Shown here piece by piece: positions 10,450 to 19,876 of a stretch of 64,000 nt of DNA; positions within the stretch are counted from its first letter, which is position 1, and every line of letters begins with the position of its first letter. The DNA is taken from assembly GCA_963725155.1 (NCBI GenBank), contig CAVRXU010000004.1, forward strand, positions 1 through 64,000. Direction: 5' to 3'. The position numbers were made by a program, and so were the translations under genes. Source of the DNA: DATDAH01 sp963725155 (GTDB lineage: Bacteria > Actinomycetota > Acidimicrobiia > Acidimicrobiales > DATDAH01). Below the pieces are notes generated by a model. The model had not been told where the DNA came from. It searched no databases and saw only the letters and a list, made by a program, of their open reading frames with translations.

Positions 10450-11530
10450 GTGATCCCCTACGGCCGGCAGTCCATCGACGACGACGACATCGCCGCCGTC
10501 GTCCGTGTGCTCAAGGGCGACTGGCTGACGCAGCGGCCCGGCCGTCGAGGCCTTCGAGCACGCTCTGGCCGAGCGGGTCGAGGCCCGCCATGCGGTCGCT
10601 TTCTCCAGCGGCACCGCCGCCCTCCACGGCGCCGCGGCCGTCGCCGGGCTCGGCCCCGGGGACCAGGTCGCCACCTCGTCCCTCTCCTTCGCCGCCAGCG
10701 CGGCCTGTGCGGCCTACGTCGGGGCCACCCCCGTCTACGTCGACATCGACCCCACGACCATGAACCTCGACCCCGCAGCGGTGCCCGACGGCATCGCCGC
10801 CCTCGTCGCCGTGCACTACGCCGGCCTCCCGGTCGACCTCGCCGCGTTGAACCACCGTCCCCCGGTCGTCATCGAGGACGCGGCGCAGGCCCTGGGCGCC
10901 CGCACCCCTGACGGTCCCGTCGGCAACTGCGCCCGCAGCGACATGGCCTGCTTCTCGTTCCACCCCGTGAAGTCGATCACCACGGGCGAGGGCGGGGCGG
11001 TGACCACCAACGACGACGACCTGGCCGAGCGCCTCAGAGCGTTTCGCCACCATGGCCTCCGGCCGGTGCCCGAGGAAGGCCCCTGGGCCACCCGGATCGA
11101 CGAAATGGGCTTCAACTACCGCCTCACCGACCTGCAGGCCGCGCTGGGCACCAGCCAGCTCCACCGCCTGAACCGCTTCGTCGCCCGCCGGGCCGAGCTG
11201 GCCGGCCGCTACGACGAGGCCTTGGCCGACCTCGACGTCGTGTGCCCCCCTGCGGCCCCGATCGGCACCGTCCACGCCCGCCACCTCTACCCGGTCCTCG
11301 TCGAGCACCGGGCCGACGTGGTGGCGGAACTGCATCGCCGGGCCATCGGGGTACAGGTCCACCACGTCCCGATCCACCACCACCCGGCCTATGCCGCGGG
11401 GACCACAGCCGACGACCTGCCCGTGACCGAGGCGGTCTACGCCCATGTCCTGTCGCTGCCGCTCTTCTACGACCTGACCGTCGACGAGCAGGACATCGTC
11501 GTCACCGCCCTCCGGAGGATCCTCTCGTGA
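10450..11530 (+). CDS. pseC: PseC-type sugar nucleotide aminotransferase (one frameshift)
   Basis: PLP-dependent DegT/DnrJ/EryC1 aminotransferase that would convert the PseB 4-keto product to the 4-amino sugar. N-terminal IPYGRQSIDDDDI and GDWLTQ precede an extra base near 10538; the frame resumes as AFEHALAERVEARHAV. The PLP aspartate and glutamine are in VIEDAAQALGA and the Schiff-base lysine in FSFHPVKSITTGEGG. The C-terminal RHLYPVLVE and VHHVPIHHHPAY match the family. GTG start at 10450, five bases after pseB; the stop overlaps the next start as GTGA. Confidence 0.88.
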
Positions 11531-12264
11531 CCGCGGCGGCCGTGATGCAGCCGACCTACCTGCCGTGGCTCGGGTACCTCGACTTGATGGACCAGGTCGA
11601 CACCTTCGTGCTGCTGGACACCGTGGCGTTCGACTATCGCTCGTGGCAGCACCGCAACCGGATCCCCGGCCCCGACGCGGAGCCCACCTGGCTCTCGGTG
11701 CCCGTGAGCAAGGCCACGAGGCGGTCGGCCGTCACCGACGTGGAGATCGCGACCGGTGCCGAGTTCCCCGATCGCCACCTCAACGTCCTGGCCGAGCGCT
11801 ACCGGGACGTGCCCGACCGCGGGCCGGTCGACGAGGTGACCGCGCTCATCGCCGGCGCAGCCGGGGGCCGACTGGTGGACCTCACCGTCCCCCTGCTGGC
11901 GTGGCTGGCCGACCGCTTCGCCATCGCCACACCGCTCGTGCTGGCGTCGGAGCTCCCTGGCCAGGGTCGGCGCTCCGACCTGCTGGCCAGCCTGACCGAC
12001 GCCGTCGGCGCCGATCGTTACGTCTCGCCCCCCGGCTCACTCGACTACCTGGCCGACGACCACGCGCCGTTCGACAATCGGAACATCGAGGTGCTCGTGC
12101 ACCGCTACGAGCACCCCCAGTACGACCAGGGCGCCGGAGCCTTCCAGTCCCATTGCTCTGCCGTCGACCTGGCCCTTCGGCACCCCGAGGCGGCGCCCGC
12201 CGTCCTGCGGGCCGGACGTCGTCCCGCCCTGTCGCTGGCCGATGCCATGGCGGTGGTCGCATGA
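11527..12264 (+). CDS. WbqC-like family protein
   Basis: 245-residue protein with the WbqC-like hallmark AVMQPTYLPWLGYLDLMDQ followed by VLLDTVAFDYRSWQHRNRI. WbqC-like proteins are found in O-antigen, capsule and nonulosonic-acid loci, but their reaction is not settled. It starts with GTG overlapping the pseC stop and ends overlapping the next ATG, so it belongs to the same translationally coupled operon. The locus lacks an obvious PseH acetyltransferase; whether this protein fills that step cannot be told from sequence. Confidence 0.8.
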   Translation: MTAAAVMQPTYLPWLGYLDLMDQVDTFVLLDTVAFDYRSWQHRNRIPGPDAEPTWLSVPVSKATRRSAVTDVEIATGAEFPDRHLNVLAERYRDVPDRGPVDEVTALIAGAAGGRLVDLTVPLLAWLADRFAIATPLVLASELPGQGRRSDLLASLTDAVGADRYVSPPGSLDYLADDHAPFDNRNIEVLVHRYEHPQYDQGAGAFQSHCSAVDLALRHPEAAPAVLRAGRRPALSLADAMAVVA

Positions 12265-12950
12265 CGGCCACCTTCGACGGTGCCGTGCGTCTCGATGAGG
12301 CCTGGGATGACCTCCATGCCCTCCCCCGCTACCGGCCGGCATATCCCTCCGAGTCCGTCGTGCGCTTCGTGGCCCGTCAGCTCGGACGTCCTGCCGAGGA
12401 CCCCACGGTGACGCCGAAGCGGGTGCTGGACATGGGGTGTGGGGCCGGGCGCCATCTCGCCCTCCTCGCCGACGCCGGCCACGACGTCGTCGGCTCGGAC
12501 TACTCGCGGGCCGGCCTCGTCCACACCCGCAGGCACCTGAGGGGCCGGACCGGCGTGCTGGCGCAGGCGCCCATGCAGGCCTTGCCGTTCCGCGACGGCA
12601 CCTTCGACGCCGTCGTGGCGTGGGGTGTCGTGAACTACGCCACCCCTGAGGGCCTGCAGGCTGCCGTGGACGAGCTCCGGCGGGTGCTGCGTCCCGGCGG
12701 AGCCGCGCTCGTCGTCACGCGGGGGACCGGCGACGGCCGGTACGGCCACGGCCGCGAGATCGACCGGCACACGTTCATCATCGACCCGGGGTACACGAAC
12801 GAGTCGGGGATGGTCATGACCTTCCTCGACCGTGACGACATCGACCGGGTGTTCGCCACCTGGGCCACTGTCCAGGTCGACCACATCCACCACACCGACG
12901 GCGGCGGGGCCGTGGTCAACGACGACTGGGTCCTCGAGGTCACGGCGTGA
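12261..12950 (+). CDS. SAM-dependent methyltransferase of the glycan operon
   Basis: 229 residues, class I fold with motif I RVLDMGCGAGRHLALLADAG, the acidic-loop SDYSRAGL, motif FRDGTFDAVVAWGVVNYA and the post-strand LRRVLRPGGAALVVT. Close relatives occur in surface-sugar loci, where they methylate sugar nucleotides or glycan chains; the acceptor here is unknown. It starts with ATGA overlapping the WbqC-like gene and ends overlapping pseI, so it is probably an integral part of this pathway. Confidence 0.85.
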   Translation: MTATFDGAVRLDEAWDDLHALPRYRPAYPSESVVRFVARQLGRPAEDPTVTPKRVLDMGCGAGRHLALLADAGHDVVGSDYSRAGLVHTRRHLRGRTGVLAQAPMQALPFRDGTFDAVVAWGVVNYATPEGLQAAVDELRRVLRPGGAALVVTRGTGDGRYGHGREIDRHTFIIDPGYTNESGMVMTFLDRDDIDRVFATWATVQVDHIHHTDGGGAVVNDDWVLEVTA

Positions 12951-14047
12951 GCTGGTCCGGCAGCCGGGCCTACGTGATCGCCGAAGCGGGCTCGAACCAC
13001 GACGGCGACCTGGCCCAGGCCGAGAAGCTGGTCGACGTGGCCGCCGACGCCGGCGCCGATGCGGTGAAGTTCCAGCTGTTCACCGCCGCCGGCCTGTACC
13101 CGGCCAACTGCGGCCCGGTCGACCTGGGGGCCGGCCCCGAGGACTTCTTCGCCGTCCTGGAGAAGGCGTCGCTGCCCACCGCCTGGCTCGGACCGCTGCA
13201 GGACCGAGCCGCCGACCACGGCATCGACTTCCTGTGCAGCGCCTTCGACGCGCCCACGACCGAGGTCGTCGCCACGCTCGGTGTCCCGGTGTTCAAGATC
13301 GCCTCACCCGAGCTGACCCATCTCGACCTCCTGCGTCGCACGGCGAGCCAGGGCCGCCCGGTGATCCTGTCGACCGGGATGGCCTCGCTCGGCGACGTCG
13401 AGGAGGCGGTGGCCGTGCTCGTCGCCGCCGGCGCCCCCGACGTCGCCCTGCTCCAGTGCACGACGGCGTACCCCACGCCGCCGGAGGATGCCAACGTCGC
13501 GGTCGTGGCCACGTTGGCCTCGGCGTTCGGCGTGCGGGCCGGGCTCTCGGACCACACCCTGGACCCGGTCGCCGCACCGATGCTGACCGTCGCCGTGGGC
13601 GGGTCGGTGATCGAGAAGCACGTGACCCTCTCCCGTGCCCTGCCCGGTCCGGACCATCCCTTCGCCATCGAGCCGAACGAGCTGTCGGCCCTGGTCGAGG
13701 CCGTCCGGGAGGTCGAAGCCGTCGACTCCGCCGACCGCCTGGCCCACACCCGCGACCGTCTCGGCGACCAAGTGGTCGATCAGCTGCTGGGGTCTCCCCG
13801 GAAGACCGTCGCCCCCAGCGAGGCCGAGATGGCCCGTTGTGACCGCCGCTCTCTGCACGCCCTCGTCGACCTCGTCCCCGGCGACACGCTCGGGCCCCAC
13901 AACGTCGGGGTGTTGCGGGGCGAGCGCAACCTCCGCCCCGGCTTGCACCCGCGCTACGCAGCGGTGATCCACGGCGCAACGGTTCGCCGACCCGTGGCCT
14001 ATGGCGACGGCCTCGAGTGGGCCGATGTGCTCCCGGTCAATGGCTGA
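12947..14047 (+). CDS. pseI: Pseudaminic/N-acylneuraminate-family synthase
   Basis: Condenses a 6-carbon amino sugar with phosphoenolpyruvate to a nine-carbon nonulosonic acid. The NeuB TIM barrel spans about residues 1-280 (VIAEAGSNHDGDLAQAEKL, KIASPELTHLDLL, STGMASLGDVEEAV, LQCTTAYPTP, SDHTL, IEKHVTLSR). A C-terminal SAF/antifreeze-like domain (DLVPGDTLGPHNVGVLRG) closes the active site of the partner subunit. The family alone does not separate Neu, Leg and Pse synthases; the PseB-type dehydratase in the same operon favours a pseudaminic-type product. Confidence 0.88.
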   Translation: MSWSGSRAYVIAEAGSNHDGDLAQAEKLVDVAADAGADAVKFQLFTAAGLYPANCGPVDLGAGPEDFFAVLEKASLPTAWLGPLQDRAADHGIDFLCSAFDAPTTEVVATLGVPVFKIASPELTHLDLLRRTASQGRPVILSTGMASLGDVEEAVAVLVAAGAPDVALLQCTTAYPTPPEDANVAVVATLASAFGVRAGLSDHTLDPVAAPMLTVAVGGSVIEKHVTLSRALPGPDHPFAIEPNELSALVEAVREVEAVDSADRLAHTRDRLGDQVVDQLLGSPRKTVAPSEAEMARCDRRSLHALVDLVPGDTLGPHNVGVLRGERNLRPGLHPRYAAVIHGATVRRPVAYGDGLEWADVLPVNG

Positions 14048-14759
14048 TCTCCGCCTGGTCGCCGTCGTTCAGGCCCGCCTCGGCTCACAACGGCTCCCCG
14101 GCAAGGTCCTTCTGCCTCTCGGCGAGCGGTCGCTCGTCGCCCATCTGGTCGGGTCCCTCCAGTCCGTCGAGGGCCTGGACGAGATCGTCCTCGCCGTACC
14201 TCGGGGCGACGACGCCCTCGTCGCGGCCGGGGTCGCCCTTGGCGTCGAGGTCATACAAGGCTCCAGGCAGGACGTCCTCGCCCGCTATGCCCTCGCCTCC
14301 GTCCGGACCGAAGCCGATGCCGTCGTCCGGGTCACCGCGGACTGCCCTCTGCTGGATCCCGACCTGGTCAGCCTCGCCGTCGCTGACTACCGGCGCGCGC
14401 CCTGCGACTATCTGACCCTGGAGGGCTACCCCCGGGGCACGGGCGACGTCGAGATCGCCTCCGCCGACGCCATCTGGTGGGCGCACCGCGACGCCGAGGA
14501 CCTGTTCGAACGGGAGCACGTGATGCCGCATCTGGTCCGCCGCCCGGACCGGTTCCGGTGCCGGACGCTGCCCGCTCCGGTGCCGCTGCGCCGCCCGGAC
14601 CTCCGCGTGTGCGTCGACCAGCAGGAGGATCTCGACCTGGTTTGCCAACTCGTGGCCCTCGCCGGCCCACCGCCGCTGCCGGTCGAGGTCATCGTGTCGA
14701 TCCTGGACGAGCACCCCGAGCTGGTGGCCATCAATGCCGCCGTGGAGCAGCGCTCCTAG
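14040..14759 (+). CDS. SpsF/PseF-type nonulosonate cytidylyltransferase
   Basis: 239 residues of the SpsF/CMP-acylneuraminate synthetase group. The nucleotide-binding signature AVVQARLGSQRLPGKVLLPL opens it, then EIVLAVPRGDDALVAA and VRVTADCPLLDPDL, the usual metal/substrate region. The likely role is CTP-dependent activation of the PseI product to a CMP-sugar. The ATG overlaps the pseI stop by 8 nt (ATGGCTGA). Last gene of the forward operon, convergent with the FAD oxidoreductase 16 bp away. Confidence 0.82.
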   Translation: MADLRLVAVVQARLGSQRLPGKVLLPLGERSLVAHLVGSLQSVEGLDEIVLAVPRGDDALVAAGVALGVEVIQGSRQDVLARYALASVRTEADAVVRVTADCPLLDPDLVSLAVADYRRAPCDYLTLEGYPRGTGDVEIASADAIWWAHRDAEDLFEREHVMPHLVRRPDRFRCRTLPAPVPLRRPDLRVCVDQQEDLDLVCQLVALAGPPPLPVEVIVSILDEHPELVAINAAVEQRS

Positions 14760-14775
14760 GCCACCCCGCTTGCCG

Positions 14776-16089
14776 TCACGTCAGCGCGTCGTAGCACTGC
14801 GTGAAGATCTCCGGCATGAAGAAGGCCCGACCGGTCGAACGGCCGAGGAACGTGGCATTGGCCGCGGCCTGTTCTGCGGCGACGGTCATGGCCTCGGCGG
14901 CCGCGGCACCGGCTGGTGTCGGAATGGGGAACGCACCGGGGATCTGGTCGGTGCCCGCCTCGCGAGCCCGGGTCCCGGGGCTGGCGATCCCGAGGGCCAC
15001 GAGCTCGTCGACCAGTGCCGTGGCGGTGGTCGACGAACGGGTGCCGTATCGACCGACGGTGCAAGTCCGCGGACCGCCACCGCGGAGGTTGGGGTAGAGC
15101 GTCACGCGGTTCGTCTCGAAGCCCGGGTCGTGCACCGCCACGCAGTGGGCCTCGGTGGCCAGCGCTCGATCCAGCACGAGGTGATGCAGCGAGACCGGGA
15201 CGAACTCGGGGCGACCGTGCCCGACGGGCGGGTCGATGCCGGCGAGGGCCAGGAACTGAGCAGGAGGGAGGGTCCACACCAGGCGGTCGACGGCCAGCTC
15301 GGCGCCGTCACCAAGCAGGAGGGAGGACACGGTGCCGTCCACCACCACCTTCTCCACGCCAGTACCGAGACGGAGGTCGACCGCGCCGAGGTGCCGTTCG
15401 ACCAGCGTGTCGACCCACCGGCCACTGCCTCCCTCCCGGGGGTACCAGGCGGGCCGATTGGGCCCGTCCTCTGGACGGTGGAACGCCAGGGTGGCATCGA
15501 GGTGCGGGACGGCCGCCTTCAACGTCGCGGTTGTCGGTCCGTCCATGGCCTTGACCCGCTGGAACAGGAGTCGGTGGGCTCCGGGCCCGAGCTGTTCGAG
15601 CGCCCGTCCGAAGACTCGCTCGACCGGGACCCGGAAGATCAGGTCGGTGATCGTCGGACCGAAGGTGGCCCGCAGTTCGTCAGCGGAAGAACGGTGGCCG
15701 GCGCCCGGATCCGAACGCCCGAGGAGCTCGACGACCGCGCTGTCGTGGGTGCTCGGGCCCAAGGTCGCGAGCGAGGGGAACGGCGACACCGGGTCGAGGG
15801 CGGCATGGAACACATGCCCAGCCCGCACGACGTCGATGGAGTGCCACTGGCCCGGATCGAGATCGCTGAACAGCAGCTCGTCGAGCGCGGGATGGCCGGT
15901 CTCCTGGGGGATGTGGGTCCCGTGGTCGAACCAGTGCGGGCCGTGGCGGACCGAGCCGAGGAGGCCGCCGAGGACCGGCTCCCGCTCGATGATCGTGACC
16001 TCGTGGCCCTGGCGGGCCAGGAGGGCGGCACTCAGCAGCCCGGAGATGCCCCCTCCGACAACCGCGACGCGATCCCCTGATCCACCCAC
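14776..16089 (-). CDS. FAD-dependent oxidoreductase, amine-oxidase-like
   Basis: 437 residues from a GTG start. The N-terminal dinucleotide-binding motif VAVVGGGISGLLSAALLARQ and the following acidic strand end IIEREPVLGG are clear; a GTHIPQET segment and a C-terminal RSTGRAFFMPEIFTQCYDAL complete an FAD-binding fold resembling protoporphyrinogen oxidase and UDP-galactopyranose mutase relatives. Homologues of this loose group are seen in surface-polysaccharide loci. The substrate is unknown. It is the last gene of the reverse-strand series starting with the PhyH-like gene. Confidence 0.75.
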   Translation of the reverse strand: MGGSGDRVAVVGGGISGLLSAALLARQGHEVTIIEREPVLGGLLGSVRHGPHWFDHGTHIPQETGHPALDELLFSDLDPGQWHSIDVVRAGHVFHAALDPVSPFPSLATLGPSTHDSAVVELLGRSDPGAGHRSSADELRATFGPTITDLIFRVPVERVFGRALEQLGPGAHRLLFQRVKAMDGPTTATLKAAVPHLDATLAFHRPEDGPNRPAWYPREGGSGRWVDTLVERHLGAVDLRLGTGVEKVVVDGTVSSLLLGDGAELAVDRLVWTLPPAQFLALAGIDPPVGHGRPEFVPVSLHHLVLDRALATEAHCVAVHDPGFETNRVTLYPNLRGGGPRTCTVGRYGTRSSTTATALVDELVALGIASPGTRAREAGTDQIPGAFPIPTPAGAAAAEAMTVAAEQAAANATFLGRSTGRAFFMPEIFTQCYDALT

Positions 16090-16179
16090 GCCTTTCCATC
16101 GGCCGATCAGGTGACCCAGCTGAGGCCGATTCTCGGCGCACTGGCTCGCGGCCGGGGGAACCCCTTCTCACCAGGGCGC

Positions 16180-17091
16180 TCAGATCGCCAGGAGCGCGTC
16201 CAGGACGCGTGCGGCCCCGCCGCCGTCGACCAGGACGCGGCCGCGCTCGCTGAGGTCCCGGCGGGCCGACGGGTCGAAGAGGGCCTGGAGCCCCGCCAGC
16301 TCGCCGGCGACCGCGTCTTCGTCGGTCCCCAGCACGACCGCGGCCCCGGCGGCGTCGATGATGCGGGCGGGCGCCTCCTGATCGTCCGCGGCGACCACCA
16401 GTGCGCTGGGCACGCCGAGGCACAGGAGCTCCCAGGCCATGGTGCCGGCGGCGGACACCGCGGCGCCCGCGGCGACGAGCACCTCGGCGACGGTTGCCCG
16501 CGTGGCCGCCAGCGCCTCGGGAAGGGAGCGGACGGGGAGATCTCGCGCCTGCCGGGCCACCGCGACGGTGAGGGCGTGGAGGCGACCGTTGGGGTCGGTA
16601 CCCCCGAGCGCGGTCAAGACCTCTCGGGGATCGGCCGCCGCCGCCCCCCTGAAGCGGCGGAACTCGGCCCGCACCAGGGCATGGTCGGGCCCGACGAGCC
16701 GACGCTGGGTCGTCGACGCGGTTGCCGAGGTGACGGCCCGGTCCGCGCACACCACCACATCCGCCGCCGGGTGGGGACCATCGGCGTCGTCGATGACCGC
16801 GACCCGGGCGTGTCGGTCGTGGGCCGGCCCGGCGTTGTGGGTCAGGTGGGGACCGTCGATGACGACGAGGTCACCGGGATCGAGGTCCGCCGACCAGTCG
16901 ATGTCGCCGTTGGTCGAGGGTCGGGCCGCGAAGCCCCGGGCGATGACGGCCCGGCGCCCGAAATCGGCTCCGCCCACGACGAAACGCACGTCGATGTCCC
17001 GCTCCCGGGCGTTTTCGGCCAAGGCCACCGACCGAAGGACATGGCCGAGGCCCAGCGCCACGGAGGCATCGGCGCGCAGGTGCAGCCTCAT
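16180..17091 (-). CDS. pseG: PseG-type UDP-sugar hydrolase
   Basis: 303 residues, MurG-like GT-B fold. The N-terminal LRADASVALGLGHVLRSVAL holds the GxGH motif with the catalytic histidine, and the C-terminal GTMAWELLCLGVPSALVVA with VVAADDQEA matches the nucleotide-binding site. PseG removes UDP from the 2,4-diamino sugar nucleotide to supply PseI. It is separated from pseB/C/I because it lies on the opposite strand, 85 bp after the capsule-type glycosyltransferase. ATG start at 17089-17091. Confidence 0.85.
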   Translation of the reverse strand: MRLHLRADASVALGLGHVLRSVALAENARERDIDVRFVVGGADFGRRAVIARGFAARPSTNGDIDWSADLDPGDLVVIDGPHLTHNAGPAHDRHARVAVIDDADGPHPAADVVVCADRAVTSATASTTQRRLVGPDHALVRAEFRRFRGAAAADPREVLTALGGTDPNGRLHALTVAVARQARDLPVRSLPEALAATRATVAEVLVAAGAAVSAAGTMAWELLCLGVPSALVVAADDQEAPARIIDAAGAAVVLGTDEDAVAGELAGLQALFDPSARRDLSERGRVLVDGGGAARVLDALLAI

Positions 17092-17101
17092 GGCGGAGAT
17101 G

Positions 17102-17120
17102 GTGCCCGCTCGGCGGGCAC
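17102..17120 (-). promoter_or_regulatory. Stem-loop just upstream of pseG
   Basis: An 8-bp perfect stem (GTGCCCGC / GCGGGCAC) with a 3-nt loop ends 10 bp before the pseG ATG. There is no T-tract for a terminator and no clear Shine-Dalgarno between the stem and the ATG. It could influence translation of pseG or end some upstream transcripts. Confidence 0.3.
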
Positions 17121-17176
17121 GGCCGGGTGTGAGACGGCTCGACCGACCAGGGCGATCGCCACCGCGGTTGGCACGG

Positions 17177-18793
17177 CTAGGGCGCCGTCGACACGGTGGG
17201 GACGAAATCCCCACCGCCCAGAATCCCGTCACAGATCCGATCGAGGTCGCGATTGGCTCCGTCGGCCAACTGGGCTCGGTGGCGGGGTCGGATCCGGGCG
17301 AGCCCGGCGTAGGGCTCGGTCACCTGCGGGAAGGACATCGGCCAAGTGAAGAACAGCGCGTGCGCGTAACGCCGGGCGAGGGCGACGTCCGCGGCGACGG
17401 CTTGTGGGTGCTCGAGCGCGTGATCGGCCATCTTGTCGAACTCCTCCGCGGACGACGGGTCGAGCGTGAAGCCTCGGTCCCGGTAGTGCACCTGGCCGGC
17501 CACGATGACGGGCTTGCCGAGGAGGGCCAGCTCGAGGCCCGTGGTCGACGTGAGCACCAGGCCCAGGTCACAGGCTTCCATGAGCGGATACGACCGGCGG
17601 GGATCCTCCGAGCCGATGACGGTCAGGTTCGGGGGCAGGTCGGGGTGGGCCTGGGCGAGGTAGCCCTCGACCGGCTCTCGGGTCTGCTTGCCCCACTGGC
17701 GGGTCTCGGCCGGGTGGACACGGAGGACGACATCGTCCTGAGGCCGCCGGCGCGCCAAGGCGACGACGGCGTCCAGCCAGGCCTGGGTCGAAGCGAAGGC
17801 CCGTTGCGCGCCGAGCACAGCGGAGTCCCAGGTCACGTTGGTGAACGCGGCGATCAACCGCGCACCCTCCCGTCGATCGGGCGCTTCGTCGTGGGCTCCC
17901 TGCCAGAAGTCGTACACGGGATGGGGCCGGTCCCGGCGCCCGTCGAGGTACTCGTCAAGGCGGGCGTCTTGGTGCTCGTCGAGCGGACGATCGGCCACCC
18001 CTTCCCAGAGCGCACCCATGTCGTGCCGGCAGGCAGGGAGGTCACGACGGAACTCCAGCGTGTGGGGCAGGAAGCCGCGCTCGTAGGTCACCACGTCGAT
18101 CCCCTGGCGTCGACAGAGCTCCCAGGTGATCGCTTCGAAGAAGAAGAGGCCGTTGAGGAGCAGGACGACGTCGGGCCGGACCGTGTCGAGGACCTGGGCG
18201 ACACCGCGCCCGACGCGGTCGGCGGCCCTCAGGAAGGAGCGAACCGTGGCCGGGGCCAGCGGGTCGTCGTCGAGATGGCTGTTCATGAGGAACCAACGCA
18301 CCGGGATCGCGGTGAGCGCTCCCAGGGGAAGGTCGCCGTTCTCGAACCGCTCGAGGTCCGCCAGTCCGATCTCCTCCAGCTCGGGGAGCCCATCACCGGG
18401 GTCGTCCTCCCAGGCCGGGCGGAGCCGGTGGTGGTGATGGCCATGGGCCGTGACCGAAGCCGTCGTGTACCGCGTGCAGGACGTGCACGGCATCGGTGGT
18501 GCCTGCCAGGTGTTCGTCCGATCACAGATCGGGAGGCCTCCGCCACAGGTCAGGACGTGGACCTCGGCCCCTCGCTCGGCCAGGGCTTGGCCGAGCACGC
18601 CTTCGACCTGGAGGTGGTAGGACCAGCCGCGGGGGCTGAGGATGAGAACGCGCGGCCCGCCCTTCACGGTGGTGCCGGTCGCCGCGAGAGCCCGGGCCTC
18701 GCGCTGCTCAGGGGCGATGGCCAGCGTGCGCAGGCCGAGGTTGACGCCCTTGGTGGCGTACTCGTCGAGGCGCGTCCGGTCAGGCAGGGGCAC
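17177..18793 (-). CDS. Capsule-polysaccharide-type glycosyltransferase
   Basis: 538-residue soluble protein. The N-terminal half has VLILSPRGWSYHLQVEGVLG and a cysteine-rich stretch around LTCGGGLPICD and PCTSCTRYTT. The second half has a GT-B like C-terminal domain: VVLRVHPAE, NLTVIGSEDPRRSYPLMEAC and LTSTTGLELALLGKPVIVAG, the typical nucleotide-sugar site of capsule synthesis/export (KpsS/LipB-like) proteins. It probably transfers a sugar, perhaps the nonulosonate, to the surface glycan. The GTG at 18791-18793 overlaps the GT2 gene by 14 nt. Confidence 0.72.
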   Translation of the reverse strand: MPLPDRTRLDEYATKGVNLGLRTLAIAPEQREARALAATGTTVKGGPRVLILSPRGWSYHLQVEGVLGQALAERGAEVHVLTCGGGLPICDRTNTWQAPPMPCTSCTRYTTASVTAHGHHHHRLRPAWEDDPGDGLPELEEIGLADLERFENGDLPLGALTAIPVRWFLMNSHLDDDPLAPATVRSFLRAADRVGRGVAQVLDTVRPDVVLLLNGLFFFEAITWELCRRQGIDVVTYERGFLPHTLEFRRDLPACRHDMGALWEGVADRPLDEHQDARLDEYLDGRRDRPHPVYDFWQGAHDEAPDRREGARLIAAFTNVTWDSAVLGAQRAFASTQAWLDAVVALARRRPQDDVVLRVHPAETRQWGKQTREPVEGYLAQAHPDLPPNLTVIGSEDPRRSYPLMEACDLGLVLTSTTGLELALLGKPVIVAGQVHYRDRGFTLDPSSAEEFDKMADHALEHPQAVAADVALARRYAHALFFTWPMSFPQVTEPYAGLARIRPRHRAQLADGANRDLDRICDGILGGGDFVPTVSTAP

Positions 18794-19811
18794 GTCGACC
18801 GCCTTGCGGGCGCCGGTCGAAGGAGCGACCGGTGACGATTCGGAGGAGGCCGGTGAGGAAACCGATGCCGTGGCCCCAGTGACAGATGGCCAGGGCCCCC
18901 GCGGCCCGATGCGGGGCCACGCCGGGATCCCGTCCCAGGTGGAGACCGGCGGCTGTGGCCGCCGCGGCGTACACCAGGAAGGGTGCCGCCGCGACCAGGG
19001 GCCGGCGGGTGGCCACGCCGACCGCAACGACACCGGCGGACCCCGCGACCATCGCGGCCGGGGCGAGCGGGCGCAGATAGGGCAGACGGCCGTGCTTGCG
19101 CAATGTCGAGGCCTTGCAGAGCCCGTAGTTGCGGTACTGCTTCCAGAGGGCGCGAGGGGACTCTCTAGGCGTGTACCAGGATCGGATCGACGGATCGAGG
19201 CGGATTCGCCCGCCCTGCTGTCGCACCCGAAAGGCCAGCTCTTGGTCCTCGGCCGCCCACTGGATGCCATCTTCGTCGTAACCGCCCGCGGCCTCGATGG
19301 TCCGGCGGTCGAAGGTGCCGAGGTAGACCGTCTCGACGTCGCAGGGATCTGTGGCGTAGTGGAACCGGCCGTTACCGATCCCGATGGGCGATGTGGTCAC
19401 AGCCGCGACGGCCCGTCCGAAGGACGTGCGCCCCATCGGTCGCATCGGCCCACCGGCTATGGCCGCGCCGCTCTCGGCGAGCGTTTCGACCGACCGTCTG
19501 ACGTAGTCGGGGGCGTAGATCGTGTGGGCGTCCAGGCGAACGACGAGGTCGTTGCGGGCCTCGACCAGCCCGATGTTCATAGCCGCCGCGGCGGTCGTGC
19601 GAGGGTTGTCGACGACCCGGACGCGCTCGTCCAGGCCCCGGGCGAGGTCGGGGGTGCCGTCAGTCGAGCCGCCATCCACGACGAGCACCTCGTCGATGGC
19701 GGGATAGTCCTGGGTCAGGACGGACGACAAGCAGTCCACGATGCAGTCCCACTCGTCCAGGGTCGGCAGGATGATCGAGACCGGTGGCTCGGCGGAAGCC
19801 GCTCGGTTCAT
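18780..19811 (-). CDS. Family 2 glycosyltransferase
   Basis: 343 residues. The GT-A domain (residues 10-230) shows VSIILPTLDEWDCIVDCL, VVDGGSTDGTPDLA, the DXD-like RLDAHTIYAPDYV and AAEDQELAFRVRQQGG. Two or three C-terminal hydrophobic segments (LAPAAMVAGSAGVVAVGVA and following) suggest membrane attachment. The architecture matches succinoglycan-type (ExoA-like) transferases. ATG at 19809-19811; overlaps the downstream capsule-type glycosyltransferase. Confidence 0.85.
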   Translation of the reverse strand: MNRAASAEPPVSIILPTLDEWDCIVDCLSSVLTQDYPAIDEVLVVDGGSTDGTPDLARGLDERVRVVDNPRTTAAAAMNIGLVEARNDLVVRLDAHTIYAPDYVRRSVETLAESGAAIAGGPMRPMGRTSFGRAVAAVTTSPIGIGNGRFHYATDPCDVETVYLGTFDRRTIEAAGGYDEDGIQWAAEDQELAFRVRQQGGRIRLDPSIRSWYTPRESPRALWKQYRNYGLCKASTLRKHGRLPYLRPLAPAAMVAGSAGVVAVGVATRRPLVAAAPFLVYAAAATAAGLHLGRDPGVAPHRAAGALAICHWGHGIGFLTGLLRIVTGRSFDRRPQGGRRAPA

Positions 19812-19876
19812 GTCCGTCCTGTCGGAACCGAGACGGCGATGATGAGTCGCTCCCGGCGGTGGGACGGTGGCTCGGA

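Noticed and set aside
12947..14047. Sialic-acid (NeuB) pathway
   Set aside because: The synthase family is shared, but the PseB-type inverting dehydratase, PseC and PseG point to pseudaminic-type sugars, and no UDP-GlcNAc 2-epimerase of the Neu or Leg route is present.
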